Origin: Chloromonas sp. AAM2
Lineage: Eukaryota; Chlorophyta; Chlorophyceae; Chlamydomonadales; Chlamydomonadaceae
Direction: 5' to 3'
Length of the DNA: 15,437 bases
Assembly (NCBI GenBank): GCA_004335635.1
Contig: QAXH01003002.1
Coordinates: 1 to 15,437 of the forward strand
Positions within the stretch are counted from its first letter, which is position 1; every line of letters starts with the position of its first letter. The position numbers were made by a program, and so were the translations under genes. The notes under the pieces are model-generated. The model worked only from the letters and a program-made list of their open reading frames with translations. It ran no database searches and had not been told where the DNA came from. Positions 10,101 to 15,437 of this stretch are shown here, one piece after another.

Positions 10101-13100
10101 TGTCGTCTGTCCTGTCACGACCACCATTCATGAAGTGTTGATGTGCCCCGAGCTGCCGGGTGCTGTTGGCAGCAGCAAAGCTAGCCCCTCCCAGTGCGTC
10201 ATCAGTGCCAATGCCCTGCTCGGTCGCCAGTGGTATGTTTGTAAAAGGGCTGGCAAGTGGAGTTGCTGCGCATTCGCGTGGAGTGGAGCGCTGCCGTGTG
10301 CTGGGCCTCTCGCTGTCCAACTGTGGCTGGGTGCCGTCGCCTGGATTTTCAACAAGGGGCAGGCCATCCGCTGCTGCAGTGGAAAGTAGCCACGCTTCCT
10401 GCAGGTTGCACGCCAGTGATTAAATCAAAACTCTAGGAGTGAACACACCGGACATCTTTTGCTAGACAGGAAAGGGCTGATGCTGTGCAGGCGCACTGCA
10501 CAGAGCACAGAGCAAACGGCTTATAATACCAGTTGGATGGTGGTGTCAGCCATTGGGTCAGCCAATCGACACACCAGCTGTTGCTGACCGACGTACACAA
10601 CTGCACTTGTTTCTTATGACCAACCTGGGGCGCAGAGTCCATTTGCCGACCGCCTGGCAAGCCGCGACCACCGTCGCCATCTGCACTGGACAGTGCTGGG
10701 ACCTGCACCTGACCCTGCCGTGGACTTTGAGCCAAGTCCTGCCGGCTGCCGTGGCTGGACAGTGCACGCTGCGCGGCAAAGGCCTTCCCGACATTTAAGG
10801 AAGCAGCGCGCAGCCGAGTGCCTGTGAAAGTAGCTCGGCGTGTGGGCGGCTGGCGAGGCGAGCAGTTGCCGGAGACACCGGACGCAGGGGAACCACAGCC
10901 ACGCACACGCGAGACGAGACCGGAATCTGAGCCAGACGGAGGCCCGCGCACCACTGATGTGTCCAAGCTTCCCAGGCGGCTTAATGGCATGCAATCGGGG
11001 CGAGGTAACATGAACCCGTCAGTGCTGTTTGGCCAGCACGACATGGCGGTTGAGTTGAAGCTGCCAGGGCCACTGCCTGCTGTTGGGCTGTTGGTAGGCC
11101 CGCTGCCGGGCCCGCCAGGCCGCTTACGAGACTGTTGCTGCAACTGCGTTGCAAATGATGCAGGCATCTGTTCCGGAAGACACACTTCAGTCTGGTATGT
11201 CATCCGGCTGTAGTGGCGTGGTTGCTCAAACGACCCTGATCTGATCTGGAGCTGCATCAGATCTGGTCCAACAGGGGGCAAATCTGATCTGTGTGGAAAT
11301 TGTATGGAGTTGCGTGGCCTGCCCAGTTGGTTGCTGCTGAGGCTGGCATGAGGTGGCACGCGACACGGAAAAGATGGCACTGAGACAAACGGTTCAGTGT
11401 CTTGGGCAAAGTAAGCCAGATGCTTGGACTTCAAGCAAGGTTGGCTGTGAGACTGCTGCTGTGCGCCCTGACCGGAGCTGCCAAGCAGCTTCTGTAACAC
11501 TCCAGCTTCATCGCTTTCATCGAAAGGCAGAGACGCTGCGCAGGCTGGCGGGTCGTGTGGGCGAGGCTGGTTCTGCTGCTGGCTCTGCTGGCCTGCCACA
11601 CCTTGCCCTCCCGCTCGGTAATCCTCATCAGCACTGCTCTTACTTCTAGAACTGGTAGTGGTCGAGGGGTTGCCCAAACGACGACGATGCTGAGTTACCT
11701 GTGCTGGCCTGGCTGGTGCGGAGAAGGCAGCGACAGCGTTGGCAGCTGCTACCGCAGCGGCCCGCACCGGCCTGCGGGCAGACAGTGGGTCTTCACCGCC
11801 TGCATCGCTCGCCCCCGTGGCAGCTGGATTGGTGAGGGAACTCGGCGCTTGCATTGAACCCGGATTCGTGGAGTTTGACAAGCTTTGAGACAAGGTATGC
11901 CCTGGATTGCGGCTGCGCTGGTTGTCTGCGTTGCTTCCGGGCAAAGAGTCAGCAGGAGCAGCGAGTGAAGGGGCAGTGGCTGTTGTGGGCGCCTCGGCAA
12001 TGGTTTCTGATTCAGGCCGGCAGCGGCGGCGCGCGTTGTGCTGAAGCAGGCGAGTGCGACAGCTCCTGCAGGCCAGGACATGAGGGATGACAAGGGAACA
12101 ACAAGTGTCAGAACCACATGGCAGGATGTGGATTGATGGGCATTATAGGTGGCATCTGGGGCTATTAATCATATTAATAGCCCCAGATCCTAATCTGAAC
12201 TCATCAAATTGCTTGCTTGAGGTCTGACCTCGTCTGACCAACAGTATCATCAAGCAGCCATCTGCTTTCATGCCCTGCCCCGCCCACTCTGTTGCAGCAC
12301 GGGCAGATAAAGCTGAAGCTCACCTCTTGTTGCCATCAAACTCATTCACAGAATGAAAGCGCGCACACTGCTGGCAGAACCTGCGCCGCAGCAATTTGAG
12401 ACATGTCAATTCATGGGTCTGCTTCACTGAGCGCAAGTGGTGCTAACTGACTAATCATATGCCGCACAGGCCTTTGCTGTCTTGGCAACTGCGTGACTCC
12501 ATTTGCCGGCACCACATTTGTCCAATACGTCCATTGGATGCCACCTTGGGTGCAGGGACCTAACGTGCAGTTAGTACGGGAATTCAATGAGGATACATCA
12601 ATGAGGGTCCGAGCCGGCACCTGTGCACGATGCCTTCCGCGTTCTGCCCAGCCTCTGCTATAATCAGCATCTCACGGACAACATCGCAGGTCTGTCGTCG
12701 ACGTTTTCAAACTACTACCAACCTGCAGTCAATGTCTGCCACCCTGACGCTCAGCAGTTTAAGATGATCTGCACAGACGCGATGTCGCTGGTAATAAACT
12801 TTGTCCGAGCTCAGATCCTTTCCACAGCCATCAGCCTGCAGTTATGTGTTCAATGCAAAATGATTATTAGAATGGAAAGGGAAAGGGGGCTGTCCACATT
12901 CGCTCTGCATTCTGCTTGACTGATGTAGGGTGTCCACATTCGCTCTGCATTCTGCTTGACTGATGTAGGGCGATTCTACCTGACTTGGAGGTAAAAAACA
13001 AAAAAGGTCAACCACTTGTTGGAGCAAGAGAAGCGTGAGGCAAGCCACATTGTTCGCGCGAGTAGGTGCAAGACGCCTTCACAATTGGTACTAGGTAGAT

Positions 13101-14001
13101 CAGCCCGCGCTGGGCGAACTTCCAACTTAGCGGTACGTGGCCCACGCCCTGACCACACCCTCTTGACCAAATCAAACCAAATCGGGCAAGAGGAAGAAAC
13201 TGAAACATAGAGGCCAAACGCGGCGGAGTTGTGCGAGCTGCAATGGGGCTTTGTGTAAGCGATGATTTGCGATGATTAGCGATGATGGGAGGTGGGCGAA
13301 ACCTGATTGACCACGGCACATGAAATGTAGGCGCGACAACTCCATACGTACCTGGCACACCATGCTGCGTGGTGCAGGCTTCACCGCATTCCCCTCGGAC
13401 ATCAACCGTTCTTGATCCAACCCTACGGCATCCTGGTCCCCGACGGCGTTGCCTCGACCAGGCCTGCCACCACCACCATCCATTAGAGCTGCATTCACGG
13501 GTTCATCAGCAGCCAGGTCAGTTGGGAAGCCCTTTGCAATTTGTTCATGCCAAACAGCTCGCCCGGTTAACCTACATGGTTAGTCACAAGACTCTCGTCA
13601 CTCACCCTGCCAAACGTGTGCCCGAAGATCCTGTTATGTGGCAGTATGGCGCCCGGTTGAATATGTGGACACGGTTGAGAACTGGCGGGTCAGTTGGGAG
13701 TGCGGTTGATGGCGGTTACGCGTGCCTACAAAAAGGCGAGTAGTACTTCTTTCTTTTCGTTTCTGTTCTGTCGCTCAGTTGCTTACATCCTGTTTCGATT
13801 TCAATGTCGATTATCAGCTGCCATGGCTGTACTTGAACTTCATGAGACCTTACCACTCCTTCCGTGCTCAAGCTCAGCAGGTTCATCCTCCCCGCAACTG
13901 CCACGTTCTTCCCATCCCCATGCTTCCATGTGCCCCCCAGGGGACAAGGCTGAGGCACCTCGCCGTCGGCCTGCCGCTTTTGGATGTGGGAGCCATTTCA
14001 T
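6974..14001 (-). CDS. SBP-domain (SPL-type) transcription factor, eight exons
   Basis: Minus-strand exons: 14001-13854 (tentative), 13557-13352, 12835-12723, 12380-12324, 12065-10625, 10398-9841, 8735-7769 and 7152-6974. All junctions are GT-AG and phases match throughout, giving about 1,222 residues. The SBP domain is complete. Zinc pocket 1 is C117-X4-C122-X16-C139-X2-H142; pocket 2 is C158-X2-C161-X3-H165-X11-C177; a basic nuclear-localisation stretch (KRSCRTRLLQHNARRR) ends at 189. SBP proteins bind GTAC-core DNA in the nucleus. Pocket 1 is Cys3His, as in most SPL proteins; SPL7 has Cys4. The SBP intron after KR is at the position conserved in land-plant SPL genes. After the domain come about 900 residues of Ser/Pro/Gln/Gly-rich linker with poly-Gln, then a segment like the one following the SBP domain in SPL1/SPL14 proteins. 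No ankyrin repeats were seen. The first exon and the 3' end are the least certain parts. The gene could be a CRR1/SPL1-class regulator, but orthology cannot be settled here. Confidence 0.85.
7590..7594 (-). terminator. UGUAA polyadenylation-type motif inside an intron
   Basis: TTACA on the + strand, TGTAA on the minus strand, about 155 nt past the read-through stop of the glutamine-rich exon (7749-7751). UGUAA is the usual chlorophycean poly(A) signal. Use of it would give a short isoform. A five-base motif can occur by chance. Confidence 0.35.
7608..7632. repeat. 25-bp near-perfect palindrome (12-bp arms)
   Basis: CATCAGTGATGC at 7608-7619 and its exact reverse complement at 7621-7632, with a single central base. 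It lies in the intron between the last two SBP exons, 14 bp from the minus-strand UGUAA. Confidence 0.9.
7769..8735 (-). CDS. SBP gene exon, glutamine-rich region
   Basis: Acceptor CACTGCAG| (exon from 8735), donor GGATG|GTGAGT (after 7769), 322 codons plus one base. The N-terminal two thirds are mixed and polar. The last third is Gln-rich, with a run of seven Gln (8043-8063) and a QPQQQSQQQPQQ tract (7775-7811), a composition typical of transactivation regions. If the donor is not used, translation stops six codons later at 7749-7751, giving a shorter protein; a minus-strand UGUAA at 7590-7594 could then end the transcript. Confidence 0.82.
7775..8063. repeat. Gln-codon microsatellites in the SBP coding sequence
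   Basis: Two imprecise trinucleotide tracts on the + strand, GTT/TTG-type at 7775-7811 and CTG-type at 8043-8063, read as Gln codons on the minus strand. Length variation between strains would be expected. Confidence 0.8.
9184..9224. repeat. Direct repeat, 17-bp unit, period 24, in an SBP intron
   Basis: TCTCGGGCACTGCGCTC at 9184-9200 and again at 9208-9224, identical. A second small pair, TTGCGAGCATG at 9083-9093 and 9101-9111, lies close by. Both are in the 1.1-kb intron 8736-9840. That intron also holds minus-strand frames at 9246-9605 and 9400-9657, which I could not fit by phase and did not call as exons. Confidence 0.88.
9841..10398 (-). CDS. SBP gene exon, acidic Gly/Asp-rich linker
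   Basis: Acceptor CCTGCAG| (exon from 10398), donor AGCGAG|GTACGT (after 9841), 186 codons, phase 0 at both ends. It contains EAWLLSTAAADGLPLVENPG near the start and an acidic, glycine-rich part (GYGDSQGSDGETGGGGDGWW) followed by DADPVQAALDRLSAGGDG. No domain is recognised. Phase and strand match the flanking exons and the codon use is similar. Confidence 0.8.
10625..12065 (-). CDS. SBP gene long exon: end of the SBP domain and low-complexity linker
   Basis: Acceptor CCTGCAG| (exon from 12065) opens with SCRTRLLQHNARRR, giving the last zinc Cys and the basic helix/NLS. The frame stays open for 480 codons to donor CCCAG|GTTGGT, phase 0 out. The rest is disordered-looking: an Ala-rich run (AAAVAAANAVAAF), Ser-, Gln- and Pro-Gly-rich patches, and RRATFTGTRLRAASLN-type basic/Ser motifs that could be phosphorylated. 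Read-through past the donor would add about 64 residues of low-quality sequence to a stop at 10433, so splicing is preferred. Confidence 0.87.
12154..12188. repeat. Perfect inverted repeat, 16-bp arms, 3-base loop
   Basis: ATCTGGGGCTATTAAT at 12154-12169, loop CAT, then its exact reverse complement at 12173-12188. It lies in the 258-nt intron 12066-12323 between the micro-exon and the long exon, so the pre-mRNA could form a strong hairpin there. Confidence 0.95.
12324..12380 (-). CDS. SBP gene 57-nt micro-exon, zinc pocket 2
   Basis: Acceptor GGCGCAG| (exon from 12380) and donor AACAAGAG|GTGAGC (after 12324). It encodes FCQQCARFHSVNEFDGNK with split Arg codons at both ends. FCQQCxRFH is the hallmark of the SBP domain and carries three of the four ligands of pocket 2. 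The downstream split codon gives K-R followed by S-C-R in the next exon, the classical SBP intron site. Confidence 0.93.
12723..12835 (-). CDS. SBP gene exon, zinc pocket 1
   Basis: 113 nt from acceptor CTGCAG| (exon from 12835) to donor GACTGCAG|GTTGGT (after 12723), phase 0 in and phase 2 out. It encodes ADGCGKDLSSDKVYYQRHRV, then CADH and a short linker ending DIDC plus a split Arg codon. It supplies the second Cys, the third Cys and the His of pocket 1 with exact family spacing (16 residues, then 2). Too short to stand out by ORF length; found by motif. Confidence 0.92.
12891..12970. repeat. Perfect tandem duplication, 40-bp unit, two copies
   Basis: Units 12891-12930 and 12931-12970 are identical (each starts TGTCCACATTCGCTC and ends TGATGTAGGG). 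It lies in the intron 12836-13351, about 55 bp from the acceptor of the zinc-pocket-1 exon. The identity suggests a recent event or a collapsed longer array. Confidence 0.96.
13352..13557 (-). CDS. SBP gene exon ending at the first Cys-Gln of the SBP domain
   Basis: The frame is open from an in-frame TAA upstream (about 13587) to the donor CAG|GTACGT after 13352. It encodes WHEQIAKGFPTDLAADEP, a Gly-rich stretch, and ends PRSMVCQ, so it supplies the first zinc ligand of the SBP domain. The 3' side is secure because the next exon continues with ADGCGKDL in phase 0. The 5' boundary depends on the GCGAG acceptor; an alternative is GTAG| at 13572. Confidence 0.75.
13854..14001 (-). CDS. SBP gene, tentative first exon
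   Basis: Starts at ATG 14001-13999; other in-frame ATGs lie at 14112 and 13929. It reads through HMEAWGWEERGSCGEDEPAE to a donor AGTG|GTAAGG after 13854, phase 1. The next exon has a phase-1 acceptor (GCGAG|CT, exon from 13557) with a CTAAC branch-like site about 22 nt upstream, so the splice is consistent. The Trp/acidic stretch recalls the acidic-aromatic activation motifs of long SPL proteins, but this is inference. If this exon is wrong, translation could begin at the in-frame ATG 13483. Confidence 0.4.
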
Positions 14002-14795
14002 CAGACTTGGGTGGGGATTTGGCTCAAGCAGAACTTCTGCACACAACTTCTTAGGATCACGGCAACTGTTTCTGTTGACAGAACAGCAACTTGACACGAC
14101 CTCGCCAAACATGATGTCATAACCATCATACTATTGCTTGCAAGCAGCGCTTTGAACTCTGACAAAGATTATGCTGCAGGATCGATTGCGTCTCAGTCTA
14201 GGTGCACACAACTTGTGTTTGCTGCCCCTGCGCACATCTTAACGTCCACAATGTTGAAAACCAGCCGGGCCTGGTATTTATGTTACGTTTCTTGTATTCC
14301 TTACATGTTTTGCCATCTTCGGTTACTTATTGCTGTACGTATGCATTTGTTATCCAAATCAAACGCATTTTGTTTGCTGGCTTCACCACATAGTCCAAAC
14401 AAACCCAAGAAGTCATTACACATAGCAAGCTGGCATTCCCGTCCTGCACCAGAAGCCCATTTAAACCACATCAAGCGCCTTGCAGGGTTCCAATCAACTA
14501 CTGCAAAGAACAGGAGCAGCACCAGCACACCTTGTGACAGTATGCTATACAACGCGAAAACACACGGTAGAGACCATTGCTCTCCCAACGTCACTTGACT
14601 TATGAAGGTTCCGAAAAGGCCAACATGGCCAAGGATCAGGCGCAGGCTCAGAAGCCGTTTGCTGGGTGACACACTTGCAGACGCCAACGCCAATCACCTG
14701 GTGAATCAATTGATGTGCATTGGCCCTGTGCAGGCAGTCAGCAGTTCATATGGATGTTTCATGCTCCGTTGCAAGAAAACGCGCTCTGGTTTCCA
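14002..14795. other. Interval between two minus-strand genes
   Basis: Probably the 3' UTR of the right-edge gene, then the promoter and 5' UTR of the SBP gene. Minus-strand UGUAA motifs lie at 14416-14420 and 14301-14305. The frame 14301-14693 (-) is open but hydrophobic and lacks splice support, so I do not call it. No TATA-like element stands out. Confidence 0.4.
14416..14420 (-). terminator. UGUAA polyadenylation-type motif
   Basis: TTACA on the + strand. It lies about 375 nt downstream of the TGA 14796-14798 proposed for the right-edge gene, a plausible 3' UTR length for a chlorophycean gene. Confidence 0.35.
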
Positions 14796-15436
14796 TCATA
14801 CACGGTTGCCCTTGGAACCAAGCAGGTCAACATGCCATTTTGCTGCTGTCTTGTGCACAATGAACTTATCAGCTGCAGCTGCCAGGTTGCACCAGCGTGT
14901 ATAATTAGCAAAGTATGCTATCCTCAACACATGCATCAAGTCCCACTGAATGCAGTACAGCCCCCAGCTGGTCACAGCCGGTACAGACAGGTCTTGCGAT
15001 GTTGCAGTAAACAGCATGCCCAGTCACCTACCGGCCAGCAGCCTCGTGTCGAAATCTGCATTGCATTGATTCGGCGTGTTTCTTGTTTAGTTTCTTGTCG
15101 AAATCTGCCTTCATCTCTGCGTGTTTCTTGTTGGAATCTGCCACCATCTCCGCGGCGGGCCACATTGGCTTGGCTTGGCTCCTTCAGCATTGTCCTGAAA
15201 GAGCACTGAATCAGCAGCACACGTGGCCATGCAGATGGAGACAACTTCTGCAAGGAGACACCTAGTGGCTGGAGGCTGGCGGTTTCTGTTCCTGGCCCTT
15301 GCCCTACCCCAGCTGCAATGCTGTGCTGCCTGTTTGCTGGCATCAGGGCAAAAACATGTGCATACTCCAGCAGTAGGTTATCATTGAGAGCAGCTGCTAC
15401 GGTGCTGACAGCAGACGAACAGCTGTGCGGACGCCT
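14796..15436 (-). CDS. C-terminal end of an unrecognised protein (partial, two exons)
   Basis: The first exon runs in from the window edge (15436) and stays open for 135 codons to donor TGGCCG|GTAGGT after 15032, phase 0. The second, 14945-14796, follows acceptor ATTCAG|, also phase 0, and ends at TGA after 49 residues. The first exon contains VAAALNDNLLLEYAHVFALM and a charged, repetitive part with two GRF(Q/R)QET motifs. The second contains MHVLRIAYFANYTRWCNL and AADKFIVHKTAAKWHVDLLG. I recognise no family. It could instead be upstream exons of the SBP gene, but the stop codon and the UGUAA at 14416-14420 favour a separate gene. The acceptor has a weak pyrimidine tract. Confidence 0.38.
15074..15150. 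repeat. Imperfect tandem repeat, two units (45 and 32 bp)
   Basis: Both units start GCGTGTTTCTTGTT and contain a GAAATCTGCC/GGAATCTGCC core followed by CATCTC; the first has a 10-bp TAGTTTCTTG-type insertion. A further TCGAAATCTGC copy lies near 15049. On the minus strand it encodes the GRFQQET/GRFRQET repeats of the partial protein. Confidence 0.75.
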
Positions 15437-15437
15437 G

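Noticed and set aside
6974..14001. Assigning the gene as the copper regulator CRR1/SPL7.
   Set aside because: Zinc pocket 1 is Cys3His rather than the Cys4 of SPL7, and no ankyrin repeats or Cys-rich C-terminus were seen; only the SBP family is supported.
13743..14338. GTAC cores (13743, 13829, 14335) upstream of the SBP exons as autoregulatory sites.
   Set aside because: Three GTAC in about 900 bases is the chance expectation for a four-base palindrome.
14301..14693. 130-codon minus-strand hydrophobic frame as a membrane-protein exon.
   Set aside because: Lies beyond the proposed stop of the right-edge gene and spans two UGUAA motifs; the hydrophobicity follows T-rich sequence and no splice sites fit.

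Overview
The window looks like nuclear DNA of a green alga, most likely a chlorophycean (volvocalean-type) species. Four things point that way. Coding sequence is broken by GT-AG introns of about 0.2 to 1.1 kb. There is an intact SBP (squamosa promoter-binding) DNA-binding domain, a family confined to the green plant lineage. The low-complexity transcription-factor linkers are Gln/Ala/Gly-rich. UGUAA motifs, the usual chlorophycean polyadenylation signal, sit where gene ends are proposed. The species cannot be told. There are no bacterial features, and I see no tRNA, rRNA or CRISPR.

Layout. Positions 1-572 (+) hold the last two exons of a gene whose 80-residue tail resembles the C-terminal winged-helix of anaphase-promoting complex subunit 2. 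From 573 to about 6.2 kb I can place no secure gene; there are only two low-confidence coding-like islands on the + strand (2823-3142 and 5188-5511), short direct repeats and scattered UGUAA motifs. From about 14.0 kb down to 6.97 kb, on the minus strand, runs the main gene. It is a large SBP-domain transcription factor rebuilt here from eight exons with matching phases, about 1,222 residues. The SBP domain itself is spread over four exons, one of them only 57 nt. Protein similarity to the long SPL1/SPL14-type plant SBP proteins seems to continue below the first stop codon, to about 6.23 kb, but only after a change of reading frame near position 7000. That suggests a frameshift (assembly error or real) or an alternative end. 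From 15436 to 14796 (minus) lie the last two exons of another, unrecognised gene whose start is outside the window.

How the pieces relate: the APC2-like gene and the SBP gene converge on a long, poorly coding interval. The right-edge gene and the SBP gene are in tandem on the minus strand, with a UGUAA motif at 14416-14420 between them. The SBP protein would act in the nucleus by binding GTAC-core DNA through two zinc pockets; its long Gln-rich linker looks like a transactivation region. Introns of the SBP gene carry a perfect 40-bp tandem duplication, a perfect 16-bp-arm hairpin and a 25-bp near-palindrome next to a minus-strand UGUAA.
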